Source: Saprospiraceae bacterium
Lineage (GTDB): Bacteria > Bacteroidota > Bacteroidia > Chitinophagales > Saprospiraceae
Reading direction: 5' to 3'
DNA length: 64,000 nucleotides
Assembly (NCBI GenBank): GCA_016710585.1
Contig: JADJVN010000016.1
Coordinates: 1-64,000, forward strand
The notes under the pieces: generated by a model
Databases searched by the model: none
What the model was told of the DNA's origin: nothing
The model's input: the letters and a program-made list of their open reading frames with translations, nothing else
Shown: one piece after another, positions 49,538 through 59,029 of the stretch
Layout: each line of letters opens with the position of its first letter
How positions within the stretch are numbered: position 1 is the stretch's first letter
Program-made: the position numbers and the translations under genes

Positions 49538-50932
49538 TTATTTTGTATGTGTCTGCATCCTCATCAATATCCCTATCATCATCGAAAAACTGATTAGGGA
49601 TGTCCCTCCCTTGCTGATCAATGGCAAAGGTATCCCAATTATCGGTAACAAACCCATCGTCATGCCAATGTTAATTGTCATATGAATGATTAATAATCCT
49701 ATAAAGCAGGTTGCAAAATAGGTAATAAATTTATGTTGAGATGACTCAGCTATTTTAATGCCTCTTGAAATAAGTAACACAAAAAGGAAAATTACCAAAA
49801 TGCTTCCAATAAACCCTTGCTCTTCACCGATGGTACTAAAAATAAAATCTGTGGACTGCTCTGGCACATATTTGAATTTTGTCATGTTGCCTTGTAAAAA
49901 TCCTTTGCCAGTCAAACCTCCAGATCCAATAGCTACTTTAGATTGAAGTACATTATATAATGAGCCTCTTGGATCGCATTCGGATGGTTTTAGCCAAACC
50001 TTAATTCTTTCTTGTTGATGAAATTCTAATTTATTAAATACAGGTATGACCAAATAAGAAAGCACACTTAATACAGCCATAACCAAAGTGGTTACAATGA
50101 CAATTCTTTCATTTCGTTCTTTCCAAACAAAAATCATGATTATCAAATTCGCCAATGAAATGAATAAAATTGAATAATACTTTAATGGAAATAAAAATTC
50201 CAAAGCAATAGTAATTGAGATCAACAAAAGTATATTAATCCATTTGAATTTTATGTTTTTCTTATAAAATGAATATAATACAAATATTACCAAGAGCAAT
50301 CCAAGAAATACATAATAGAAAGGAAATAAAAATGAAAGTATAAATACTGCCATTAACAAAAAGGCAAGTAAATAATAAAATGGATTTAATCCTTCAATAA
50401 AAAGTACGATAAAAAAAGATAAGAATGTAATCGCAGATCCAGCATCAGGCTGCATTAAAATAAAAAATAATGGCAAGGCAATGATTCCAATTGCTATAAG
50501 CTGGTAATTAGTTTGTTTAAGATTTGTCTTGTGAAATGATAGAAAACTAGATAAAGCTAGGGCAGTGCCAAGTTTTGCAAACTCTGAAGGCTGAAATGAA
50601 AATCCGCCTATTTCGATCCAAGCCTTAGCCCCTTTTATCTCAGAGCCGAAAATGAGAACCAAAATTAGCAATAAGATCGAAATCCCATAAATGACATAAG
50701 AGAAATTATGCCAAATCTTCCAGTCAACAAATAAACAGATAAAAAAAATACTTAGCGCAATAGCAATATAAAATAATTGCTTTGATATTGGAGCAGATAA
50801 GTCAAAAATCGTCTTATCTATATTCTGTGAATAAGTCACTGCATAAATTGCAAGTGCCCCTATTGTCATTAGGCAAAAATAACAAGCTAATAGGACCCAA
50901 TCATATTGTACTTTATCTTTCCTTTGGAGCAT
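49538..50932 (-). CDS. rodA: Rod-shape-determining protein RodA (SEDS glycosyltransferase)
   Basis: 464 aa, about ten membrane segments. SEDS family signatures: KGAKAWIEIGGFSFQPSEFAKLG, LMQPDAGSA, and the C-terminal VAIGSGGLTGKGF, STDFIFSTIGEEQGFIG and IGIPLPLISKGGTS. RodA polymerises lipid II into peptidoglycan with a partner class B PBP during elongation. It is longer than the E. coli protein (370 aa) because of extra hydrophobic sequence in the middle (about residues 190-290). It is third in the secA-SPOR-rodA-tgt-lptF/G operon. Confidence 0.9.
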   Translation of the reverse strand: MLQRKDKVQYDWVLLACYFCLMTIGALAIYAVTYSQNIDKTIFDLSAPISKQLFYIAIALSIFFICLFVDWKIWHNFSYVIYGISILLLILVLIFGSEIKGAKAWIEIGGFSFQPSEFAKLGTALALSSFLSFHKTNLKQTNYQLIAIGIIALPLFFILMQPDAGSAITFLSFFIVLFIEGLNPFYYLLAFLLMAVFILSFLFPFYYVFLGLLLVIFVLYSFYKKNIKFKWINILLLISITIALEFLFPLKYYSILFISLANLIIMIFVWKERNERIVIVTTLVMAVLSVLSYLVIPVFNKLEFHQQERIKVWLKPSECDPRGSLYNVLQSKVAIGSGGLTGKGFLQGNMTKFKYVPEQSTDFIFSTIGEEQGFIGSILVIFLFVLLISRGIKIAESSQHKFITYFATCFIGLLIIHMTINIGMTMGLLPIIGIPLPLISKGGTSLISFSMMIGILMRMQTHTK

Positions 50933-50938
50933 TTGAGA

Positions 50939-51328
50939 TTATAATTCATCATATGAAATTTTGTCAGCTGACAAAAAGGCACCAGGAAATTTCTTTTTTA
51001 CTTGATCAAGCGCCCAAGTTGCTTCTGACCTAGAAAGATAAGCTCCTGCTTTAAGATAATAATATGGCTCCTTATAATCCCATTTTGATCTTTCAGAAAA
51101 ATTTCTTTGATATTGTGCTTTTGCTTCTTCCACTTGACGTCTATCTGTAGATGTCATGATAGTGATGCGCCATCCATTGACATAGCTTATCGACTTATTA
51201 ATTTTAATATAGTGATCCATCAACCTCGAAATATTGGGATCTTCATTTAAGACTATATTAGTCTGGCTGTATGAAACATTTACAAACAGGATTAAAAAAC
51301 AAATAAGTGAATATAAAGTCCATTTCAT
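50939..51328 (-). CDS. Small secreted SPOR-domain-like protein
   Basis: 129 aa. Signal peptide MKWTLYSLICFLILFVNVSYS. The remainder is one SPOR-like fold: GWRITIMTSTDRRQVEEAKAQY, then YLKAGAYLSRSEATWALDQV and KKFPGAFLS. SPOR domains bind denuded peptidoglycan glycans, often at division sites, which suits its position 6 bp upstream of rodA. No anchor beyond the signal peptide is visible, so it is probably periplasmic. Known as a frequent companion of rodA-type genes in this phylum only from memory. Confidence 0.75.
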   Translation of the reverse strand: MKWTLYSLICFLILFVNVSYSQTNIVLNEDPNISRLMDHYIKINKSISYVNGWRITIMTSTDRRQVEEAKAQYQRNFSERSKWDYKEPYYYLKAGAYLSRSEATWALDQVKKKFPGAFLSADKISYDEL

Positions 51329-51339
51329 TTTAAGATAAT

Positions 51340-54300
51340 TTATAAAGATTCAATGCCATGACAATTTTTATATTTCTTTCCACTTCCACAAGGACAACTG
51401 TCATTCCTTCCAATTTTCGGTCCCGTATTCCTTATAGTTTGAACTGGAATTGTCTCTGGTCTTCCTGCTGCTTCTGCCGCCCTTCTTGCATTTTCTTCAG
51501 ATTTATTTGTCTGCGTTTTATTAAAATCGCTTTTTTGAATTTTTGCTTCTTTGACTTCTTGATTCACAGCAAACATCAACTTTCCTTTTGCTAAATAAGA
51601 AGTAATATCACTATTCATTTTAAATACCAAAGTTTCAAATAATTTATAAGCCTCCATTTTATAGATTACCAATGGATCTTTTTGCTCGAAAGATGCTGAT
51701 TGAACAGAATCTTTCAGTTCATCCATATTTCGCAAATGTTCTTTCCAGTTAGAATCCAAAATGCTAAGTGCTATGGAACTTTCTATATCACGCATGATAC
51801 TGTTTCCATTTGTTTGTATAGCTGTTTCGATATCTGCAGCAATAGGAATCTGAGGCATCAATTCATCAATATACGGAATCATGATTCGCTTATAACGATT
51901 GCCTTCTTCCTTGTGTATATTTTGAATTCCCAGAAGCAACATTTCTTGAATTGCTTTTTCCTTTTTTGCATAAAAATCAAAAAAATCAGATTCAAATTTT
52001 TCAAGGATGTTCATTTCTTTTGATTCCTTAAAATATGACTCTGAGATATCAGGTTCAAATCCTAATATAATAATCGTCTCCCTAATGAAACCATCATAAT
52101 CGTTTGATCTTTTAAAGTTTTTAACAAGATTACTCAAAGTAGATCTAAACATATAATCGATGTCTACACTCAATCTATCTCCATACAGCGCATGATTTCG
52201 CTTTTTATAAATAGCGGCTCTTTGGATATTCATCACATCATCATACTCAAGCAATCGCTTTCGCATTCCGAAGTTATTCTCCTCGACCTTCTTCTGAGCA
52301 TTTTCTATGGACTTGGTAACCATACTATGTTGCAGCACTTCACCCTCTTTATGTCCAATTTTATCCATGATAGTGATCATTCTCTCCGAATTGAACAATC
52401 GCATCAAATTATCTTCAAACGATACAAAGAACTGTGAAGATCCAGGATCTCCTTGTCTTCCTGCTCGACCTCTAAGCTGTCTATCCACCCTTCGAGATTC
52501 GTGTCTCTCAGTACCTATGATGGCAAGACCTCCAGCGTCTTTTACTTCTTGAGTAATTTTTATATCTGTTCCTCGACCAGCCATATTTGTAGCTATCGTC
52601 ACTTTTCCAGGTTTACCTGCCTCTGCTACGATCTCCGCCTCACGTTGGTGTTGCTTTGCATTTAACACATTGTGCAATATACCTTTCATCTGAAGCATTC
52701 TACTCAGCTTCTCTGAAATATCCACTGATGTAGTCCCCACCAATACTGGTCTACCCTTTGATGTACAACTTTCTATCTCATCAATTACAGCATTAAATTT
52801 CTCACGAGCTGTCTTATATACTAAATCTTCTCTATCATCTCTAATGACTTGTCTATTGGTTGGTATGACCACAACATCAAGTTTATAAATCTGCCAAAAT
52901 TCACCGGCTTCTGTCTCTGCAGTACCAGTCATTCCAGCTAACTTATGAAACATTCTAAAATAATTCTGAAGTGTAATCGTCGCATAGGTTTGAGTGAGTT
53001 CTCCCACCTTTACATTCTCTTTTGCCTCTAGTGCTTGGTGTAATCCATCAGAATATCTTCTTCCATCTAATATACGACCTGTTCCTTCATCTACAATCTT
53101 TACTTCACCATCCATCACGACATATTCTTCGTCTTTTTCAAATAGAGAATATGCTTTAAGTAACTGGCTCATGCAATGCAATCGTTTTGATTTGATTGCA
53201 AAATCATTCAATATTTTTTCTTTCTGTTGAGTGGTCTCTTCTTTTGTAATATTTGGATTAATTTCTATTTGGTGAAGTGATTGAGCCAAATCAGGAATTA
53301 CAAAGAAGTTGTGATCAGACTCACCATTGGCAAGGAATTCTTCACCTCTTTTGGTCAACTCAACATTCCGATTTTTTTCATCAATAGTGAATAAAAGTGG
53401 TTCATCCGCAACGCGCATGTGCTTATTTTGCTCCTGCATGTAGAAGTTCTCCGTTTTATGCAAAAGGCCTCTGATTCCGTCTTCGCTGATAAACTTGATT
53501 AATGGTCTGGATTTAGGTAAAGCGCGATAGGATCTAAACAAGGATAATCCTCCTTCACCTTCTCCCGTTCCTGTCTTACCCTCAGCGATTAATTTTTTTG
53601 CCTCAGATAAATAATTGGTAGCCAATCTTCTTTGTTCGTTAATCAACCTTTCGACCTTTGGTTTTAGGGCATTATATTCTTGACTTTCTTCATCCACATC
53701 CACAGGCCCTGAAATAATCAATGGCGTCCTCGCATCATCAATTAAAACACTATCTACCTCATCAACCATTGCAAAATGGTGTTTAAGTTGGACTTTTTCA
53801 TCCACACCACGCACCATATTATCTCTCAAATAGTCGAATCCAAATTCATTATTCGTCCCATAAGTAATGTCTGCTTCATATGCAGACCTTCTTTGTGGAG
53901 AGTGAGGCTTATATTTATCTATGCAATCAACTCTCAAATGAAGAAACTCGAATATTGGCCCAACCCACTCTGAATCTCTTTTTGCCAAATAATCATTAAC
54001 GGTAACGATATGCACTCCATTCCCACTCAAACCATTCAAATAGGCTGGTAAAGTAGCTACAAGGGTTTTTCCTTCACCTGTGGCCATTTCTGCAATCTTA
54101 CCTTCGTGTAAAACCATTCCCCCAATCAACTGAGAATCATAGTGTAACATATTCCATACAACTTCACCACCTGCAGCTGTCCAAGAATTTGAATAAATCG
54201 CCCGATCTCCTTGTAAATTAATATAGGACTTTGAAACTGATAAATTCCGATCTTGCTCTGTTGCAGTGACTTCTATAAGAGTATTTTCCTTAAATCTTCT

Positions 54301-54651
54301 GGCAGTTTCTTTCACTACTGCAAAGGCCTCAGGGAGAATATTTCTCAATACTTCCTCCAAATGCTCATTTCGCTCTTTATTTTTTGAATCTATAGTATTG
54401 TAGATTTCCTCCTTTTCATGAATGTCCTCGATAGAGGCAGCCCTATCTTTTAAGTCATTGATTTCTTGGTCGATATTGATTAAATACTCTTTTATTCGCT
54501 CCTTAAATTCAATCGTTTTATTCCTCAATTGATCATTTGACAATGAGTTATATTGATCAAAATATTGATTTATTTCAATGACTCTAGCTTGAAATGCCTG
54601 TACATCTTTATCTTGCTTAGTCCCAAAAATTTTCTTTAGTAATCCGAACAT
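51340..54651 (-). CDS. secA: Preprotein translocase ATPase SecA
   Basis: About 1,103 aa from ATG 54651 (MFGLLKKIFG), chosen over the upstream ATG at 54675 because SecA normally begins at this point. Walker A is in MATGEGKTLVATL, the DEAD-type motif in DEVDSVLIDDARTPLI, and helicase motif VI in RQLRGRAGRQGDPG. The C-terminus carries the zinc-binding SEC-C motif CPCGSGKKYKNCHG. SecA drives Sec-dependent export, the first step for every signal-peptide protein in this window. The protein is longer than E. coli SecA (901 aa), with insertions near residues 340-480 as often seen in Bacteroidota. It heads the operon with 11 bp to the SPOR gene. Confidence 0.95.
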   Translation of the reverse strand: MFGLLKKIFGTKQDKDVQAFQARVIEINQYFDQYNSLSNDQLRNKTIEFKERIKEYLINIDQEINDLKDRAASIEDIHEKEEIYNTIDSKNKERNEHLEEVLRNILPEAFAVVKETARRFKENTLIEVTATEQDRNLSVSKSYINLQGDRAIYSNSWTAAGGEVVWNMLHYDSQLIGGMVLHEGKIAEMATGEGKTLVATLPAYLNGLSGNGVHIVTVNDYLAKRDSEWVGPIFEFLHLRVDCIDKYKPHSPQRRSAYEADITYGTNNEFGFDYLRDNMVRGVDEKVQLKHHFAMVDEVDSVLIDDARTPLIISGPVDVDEESQEYNALKPKVERLINEQRRLATNYLSEAKKLIAEGKTGTGEGEGGLSLFRSYRALPKSRPLIKFISEDGIRGLLHKTENFYMQEQNKHMRVADEPLLFTIDEKNRNVELTKRGEEFLANGESDHNFFVIPDLAQSLHQIEINPNITKEETTQQKEKILNDFAIKSKRLHCMSQLLKAYSLFEKDEEYVVMDGEVKIVDEGTGRILDGRRYSDGLHQALEAKENVKVGELTQTYATITLQNYFRMFHKLAGMTGTAETEAGEFWQIYKLDVVVIPTNRQVIRDDREDLVYKTAREKFNAVIDEIESCTSKGRPVLVGTTSVDISEKLSRMLQMKGILHNVLNAKQHQREAEIVAEAGKPGKVTIATNMAGRGTDIKITQEVKDAGGLAIIGTERHESRRVDRQLRGRAGRQGDPGSSQFFVSFEDNLMRLFNSERMITIMDKIGHKEGEVLQHSMVTKSIENAQKKVEENNFGMRKRLLEYDDVMNIQRAAIYKKRNHALYGDRLSVDIDYMFRSTLSNLVKNFKRSNDYDGFIRETIIILGFEPDISESYFKESKEMNILEKFESDFFDFYAKKEKAIQEMLLLGIQNIHKEEGNRYKRIMIPYIDELMPQIPIAADIETAIQTNGNSIMRDIESSIALSILDSNWKEHLRNMDELKDSVQSASFEQKDPLVIYKMEAYKLFETLVFKMNSDITSYLAKGKLMFAVNQEVKEAKIQKSDFNKTQTNKSEENARRAAEAAGRPETIPVQTIRNTGPKIGRNDSCPCGSGKKYKNCHGIESL

Positions 54652-54893
54652 TTGGCGGTTGTTTAAAAAATGCAAAATTAAGGTAATATTTGATGTAACT
54701 CTGAAAAAGGAGTTAAAGAAAGCTTACCATTACAAAATCTTTATCTACATAAATCATTCCATTGATCCAAAAACTCTATTTCAACGACAATATGTCACTA
54801 AATCTTGTTCTTTAATGCCTATTGGTCATTTCAAATTAGAATTTTGTAATAAATTACAAAAAATGGCTGATTCTTGATCTAAAAAGTTTGTAA

Positions 54894-55739
54894 CTAAGCC
54901 CTGGTATTTCTCTTGACAAGTTTATTTGTCTTTATAACTCTTTGATTTTCATCAAACAATACTACAAAATACACGCCTTCATTTAAATTGGAGATGTCAA
55001 TATTATTTTTGTTATAACTTATACTGTCTTCGTATAATTTTTTTCCAAAAAGGTCTCTAATTTCAATTCTTTTTATTTGGTTTGTCTCTAAACCTAAAAT
55101 AGAAAATTTATCATTTGCTGGATTTGGAAAAATTTTAATTTGGCTGACTGGAAGATCGGCGATATCCGTTGCAGATTGTTCATTGAGTTGTAAAGTAGTG
55201 CGAGATGAACCATCTCCACTTGTATTACTATTTGAATTCACGCCGTTTCCTGCAGTATAAAAGCTAACGGGTCCAGAACCAGCAGCTGGGGCAATCCATT
55301 TCATTTGAAAAAGGCTAGAAGTACTTCTATCATTGTGTTCTACATATTGTCTTCCATTAATTGCATTAACCACCTTCGCATTATTGCCGATGACAGACCA
55401 AGTCTTGATGTCATGTCCGTTTGTTTGAAGGGGAGCCTTAAGTGCAACGATTTGAAATCCATGTGCAGTAGGTGCTGTACCTCCAGTATGATTGATCTTT
55501 ACATGTACTGTATATTCTTTACCAGGTTTATATAACTTGACTGTATCGACATTATCCAATACAGCTATCTTCATGGCAACAGAAATAGGGCCATTGTGGC
55601 AGCTTTGACATACTGTAGCGTCATCACCAGGTGCACCTGTACTGCCCGTCTGACCAGCAGCAGCGCGTCCACCACGGTTTGACATAAAGAGTATTGAAGC
55701 TAAGCCTAACAAAATTAAAGTGTATAAATATTTTACCAT
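54894..55739 (-). CDS. Secreted protein with CxxCH motif, Reeler-like (choice-of-anchor V type) domain and T9SS type A sorting domain
   Basis: 281 aa. Hydrophobic signal segment at 4-20, then GGRAAAGQTGSTGAPGDD and C44-Q-S-C47-H48, a c-type heme or metal-binding motif. Residues about 50-170 form a beta domain (PGKEYTVHVKINHTGGTAPTAHGFQIVAL, WIAPAAGSGPVSFYTAGNGVN) like those called choice-of-anchor V or Reeler-like. The C-terminus (IKIFPNPANDKFSI ... NEGVYFVVLF) is a T9SS type A sorting domain. Inference: a surface protein, perhaps heme-carrying; the single CxxCH in a short loop could alternatively be a structural metal site. Single gene between secA and the acyltransferase. Confidence 0.8.
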   Translation of the reverse strand: MVKYLYTLILLGLASILFMSNRGGRAAAGQTGSTGAPGDDATVCQSCHNGPISVAMKIAVLDNVDTVKLYKPGKEYTVHVKINHTGGTAPTAHGFQIVALKAPLQTNGHDIKTWSVIGNNAKVVNAINGRQYVEHNDRSTSSLFQMKWIAPAAGSGPVSFYTAGNGVNSNSNTSGDGSSRTTLQLNEQSATDIADLPVSQIKIFPNPANDKFSILGLETNQIKRIEIRDLFGKKLYEDSISYNKNNIDISNLNEGVYFVVLFDENQRVIKTNKLVKRNTRA

Positions 55740-55856
55740 AGAAAGAATATTTCTGCAAAATTAAAAAAGATCAAATTAATAAACTTTAAATTAAAGTTAA
55801 TTGTATATTAGACTATCCAAACTCTAAAAGGTCAAGTGGAGACAATACATTTAATT

Positions 55857-56402
55857 CTAAAAATCATATTTTGAGACTTTTCCATGAACTCCTTTGAAAT
55901 AATCTTCAAATCGAAGAATTTCTGTTTCGGGGTCATTTCCTGTATAGACCAATTTACCAAAATCCACAATTTTCAATTTATAATCAAATTTACAAGGACA
56001 AATGGGGATCTGAGCTCCTTTTGCAATATAATAGAAGCCTGATTTAAAATGCACCACTTTTTTTCTCGTGCCTTCAGGAGACATGACAATGCTCATTTGT
56101 TTTTGACTCTTTAATAATTCAACACAATCCTGAACTAAATTATTTTTAGAATTTCTTTCCACAGGGTAACCTCCAAGCCATTTAAAAAACCAACCGTGAA
56201 GCCCTCTAAATAAACTTGATTTACCTAGGTATTTCACATGATCCAAGCCACTAGCAGAGCGCACTAAAATACCCAATGGAAAATCCCAGTTTGAAGTATG
56301 TGGAGCCACGATGAGAACATATTGTCGAACTGAATCCAAATTCTCCAAACCTGTAACTTTCCAACCTAACAAATCTAAAATAAACTGACTTAGCTTATTC
56401 AT
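55857..56402 (-). CDS. Lysophospholipid/glycerol acyltransferase family protein (short)
   Basis: 181 aa. The PlsC-type motifs are present: H-x4-D in APHTSNWDFPLG, and PEGTRKKVVHFKSGFYYIA. The family transfers acyl chains to lysophosphatidic acid or related lipids at the inner membrane. It is shorter than typical PlsC (about 240 aa), ends soon after the second block, and has no obvious membrane helix apart from the first 20 residues, so the exact substrate cannot be named. Its start is 21 bp downstream of the next gene's stop (56424), so the two may be cotranscribed. Confidence 0.8.
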   Translation of the reverse strand: MNKLSQFILDLLGWKVTGLENLDSVRQYVLIVAPHTSNWDFPLGILVRSASGLDHVKYLGKSSLFRGLHGWFFKWLGGYPVERNSKNNLVQDCVELLKSQKQMSIVMSPEGTRKKVVHFKSGFYYIAKGAQIPICPCKFDYKLKIVDFGKLVYTGNDPETEILRFEDYFKGVHGKVSKYDF

Positions 56403-56423
56403 TATTTTAACTTTAATTGCAAT

Positions 56424-57131
56424 TTAACATCTGGCTTTTTTCTTTTTCTTCCCCAATGATCCCGCATCTTTCATTTTCTGTAGATAAGCTGCAGCATCAT
56501 GCACTTTACATGCCGTGTTTCCCACATTAACTTTTACCTCACCTATTCTCTTTGCTACATTCATTGTAGGTTCATACATTTCACCTACACATTGCCCACA
56601 AGCCATCAAAAAATTATTCATGGTGTATCGTACTCTATTGTGAGAAGTATGAATGTTTTTTTCAATGAGATCTAATAACTTTTTTAATTCAATCTTATCC
56701 AAATTATCATCTAAACTAATAGTACAAATACTAGCCCAAGTATTCCATCCAGCACTCGCTATTTTTTCATCTGAAGATTGAATCCAAAGGTTTGCCATAA
56801 TTCTGCCATGATTACTCTCTGCTGCTATCCATGCTACCGCGTATTCACTGACCATATGCCAACTGGCATGCTCTACCCAATGCTGTAAATCTTCAATAGT
56901 CATCTTCTTTTCATCTGCGATCAGACCTGCAAGATATTGGGCATCGCCATTTTTTGTGTCAAATAATTCTAGTGATAATTCGTAATTTTTTTTTATTTTC
57001 TTAACCATCGGCTGCATATCACCGATTCTCACACCAAAGAAAGGTTCGACCGCGCCATGATTCAGTAATGTTTTTTTGGTTTGGGGATTACCCAATGATT
57101 CCAGTTCTCTCATCACCTCCTTTCCAGTCAT
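56424..57131 (-). CDS. DNA alkylation repair protein (AlkD-like HEAT-repeat family)
   Basis: 235 aa, all-helical. GVRIGDMQPMVKKIKK, the helical repeats around HWVEHASWHMVSEYAVAWIAAES, and RVRYTMNNFLMACGQCVGEMYEPTM fit the AlkD family, which removes alkylated bases without base flipping. It ends in a Lys-rich tail (KKKKKARC), as many relatives do. It is divergent from aspS, with 84 bp between the two starts. Distinguishing true AlkD activity from related HEAT proteins is not possible by eye. Confidence 0.8.
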   Translation of the reverse strand: MTGKEVMRELESLGNPQTKKTLLNHGAVEPFFGVRIGDMQPMVKKIKKNYELSLELFDTKNGDAQYLAGLIADEKKMTIEDLQHWVEHASWHMVSEYAVAWIAAESNHGRIMANLWIQSSDEKIASAGWNTWASICTISLDDNLDKIELKKLLDLIEKNIHTSHNRVRYTMNNFLMACGQCVGEMYEPTMNVAKRIGEVKVNVGNTACKVHDAAAYLQKMKDAGSLGKKKKKARC

Positions 57132-57215
57132 AGTTTGATTTTTGTATGCAATAATATGAATTTAATGAGAAATATCCTCTTAAAAATTATAATTTTGCGC
57201 TTTAATTTTGAAATT

Positions 57216-58973
57216 ATGTTTAGAAATTATACGTGTGGTGAACTCAGATTGTCCAATTTAAATCAAGAAGTGATTCTAGCAGGTTGGGTGCAAAGCAGCC
57301 GAAATCTTGGTGGAATGACATTCATAGACCTTCGCGATCGATATGGAATAACACAGATCGTATTTAATATGGAAGATGATGAGAATCTATGTCTCGCTGC
57401 AAGAAAACTTGGTAGAGAATTTGTGATTCAGGTAAAAGGAACTGTATTAGAAAGATCGAGTAAAAATTTAAATAGACCGACTGGCGAAATTGAAATAAAA
57501 GCAAAAGAATTAAATTTATTAAATGCTTCAGAAACCCCACCATTTACCATAGAAGATGAATCGGATGGCGGTGACGAATTGAGGATGAAGTATCGATATC
57601 TAGACATCAGGAGAAATCCAGTCAAAGAAAAATTATTGTTTAGACATCAAGTGTCGCTTGAGACTAGAAAATACCTAAGTGATCTCCATTTCACAGAAAT
57701 AGAAACACCTTATCTTATCAAATCTACACCTGAAGGTGCTCGAGATTTTGTCGTGCCAAGCAGAATGAATCAAGGTCAATTTTATGCTTTACCTCAATCA
57801 CCTCAGACGTTCAAACAGATCTTGATGGTGGCAGGAATGGACCGCTATTTTCAAATAGTTAGATGCTTTAGGGATGAAGATCTTAGAGCAGATAGACAGC
57901 CAGAGTTTACACAAATAGATTGTGAGATGGCATTTGTAAATCGTGAGGATATACTCTCTACTTTTGAAGGCTTGATGAAACATTTATTCAAGACCATTCT
58001 TAAGATTGATTTGCCAGATTTCCAACGGATGTCGTATGATGATGCAATGCATCACTATGGTTCTGACAAACCTGATTTGAGATTCGATATGAAAATCCAA
58101 TATTTAAATTCAGCGATGCAAAACAAAGGCTTTGTCGTCTTTGATTCTGCTGAACTGGTAGCAGGAATTGTCTGCAAAGCTGCTGCTGAAAAATACACGA
58201 ATAAAGATATTAACGATCTCACAGAATGGGTTAAGCGCCCACAAATGGGAGCAAAAGGATTAGTGTATATCAAATACAATCTAGATGGAACGATTAAATC
58301 ATCGATCGGAAAATTCTTTAGCGATGAAGCCTTACAACAATTGGCTATAGAATATGGAATAGAAAAAGGAGATATGTTCCTCATCCTCGCTGGTGATAAA
58401 GACAAAACTATAAAACAATGTGGCGAACTTCGTCTCGAAATGGCAAAGCGATTAGACATTATTTCTAAGGATGTTTTCAGTGCATTTTGGGTTGTTGACT
58501 TCCCATTATTGGAATGGGATGATGATGCTCAGCGTTTCTTTGCTATGCACCATCCATTTACCTCTCCCTTACCGCAAGATTTAGAGAAATTAAAATCAAA
58601 TGATAGAGAGATATTAAAATCAATTAGAGCAGCAGCTTATGACATGGTCATCAACGGCGCAGAAGTAGGAGGTGGTTCTATTAGAATTCACGATAGAGCT
58701 CTACAATCTCAAAATTTTAAATTACTCGGCTTTTCAGAAAAAGAAGCTGAAGAACAATTTGGATTTCTTCTCGGAGCTTTTGAATATGGTGCCCCGCCAC
58801 ACGGAGGTATTGCATTTGGCTTAGATAGAGTATGCGCGATCATGCAAGGCTCTACTTCAATAAGAGATTATATAGCATTTCCAAAAAACAATCAAGGCCG
58901 TGATACAATGATTGATTCTCCTAGTACTCTCGATCAAAAGCAGATGACTGAATTAGGAATTAAAATAAGTTAA
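57216..58973 (+). CDS. aspS: Aspartyl-tRNA synthetase
   Basis: 585 aa from ATG 57216 (MFRNYTCGELRL), the usual AspRS beginning; the frame is open up to 57135 but the extra 27 residues do not look coding. It charges tRNA-Asp. Anticodon-binding OB fold about 1-110 (VILAGWVQSSRNLGGMTFIDLRD); class II motif 1 region (RYLDIRR); motif 2 with FRDEDLRADRQPEFTQID; a bacterial-type GAD insertion domain about 280-420; motif 3 GIAFGLDRVCAIM. TAATTTTG boxes at 57190-57197 and 57203-57210 match TAnnTTTG and could be its promoter, giving a very short leader. It is convergent with the next gene, sharing the hairpin at 58992. Confidence 0.95.
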   Translation: MFRNYTCGELRLSNLNQEVILAGWVQSSRNLGGMTFIDLRDRYGITQIVFNMEDDENLCLAARKLGREFVIQVKGTVLERSSKNLNRPTGEIEIKAKELNLLNASETPPFTIEDESDGGDELRMKYRYLDIRRNPVKEKLLFRHQVSLETRKYLSDLHFTEIETPYLIKSTPEGARDFVVPSRMNQGQFYALPQSPQTFKQILMVAGMDRYFQIVRCFRDEDLRADRQPEFTQIDCEMAFVNREDILSTFEGLMKHLFKTILKIDLPDFQRMSYDDAMHHYGSDKPDLRFDMKIQYLNSAMQNKGFVVFDSAELVAGIVCKAAAEKYTNKDINDLTEWVKRPQMGAKGLVYIKYNLDGTIKSSIGKFFSDEALQQLAIEYGIEKGDMFLILAGDKDKTIKQCGELRLEMAKRLDIISKDVFSAFWVVDFPLLEWDDDAQRFFAMHHPFTSPLPQDLEKLKSNDREILKSIRAAAYDMVINGAEVGGGSIRIHDRALQSQNFKLLGFSEKEAEEQFGFLLGAFEYGAPPHGGIAFGLDRVCAIMQGSTSIRDYIAFPKNNQGRDTMIDSPSTLDQKQMTELGIKIS

Positions 58974-58991
58974 AAAATTAAATGCGTCACA

Positions 58992-59029
58992 AGGTAAAAT
59001 TTTAATCTAAAATCTTTAAAATTTTACCT
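58992..59029. terminator. Bidirectional terminator between aspS and the YCF48-like gene
   Basis: A perfect 14-bp inverted repeat, AGGTAAAATTTTAA / TTAAAATTTTACCT, with a 10-nt loop. It starts 19 nt after the aspS stop and overlaps the last codons and stop of the convergent gene at 59002. Confidence 0.7.

Noticed and set aside
52307..52552. Plus-strand open frames within secA
   Set aside because: Antisense shadows of a well-conserved gene.
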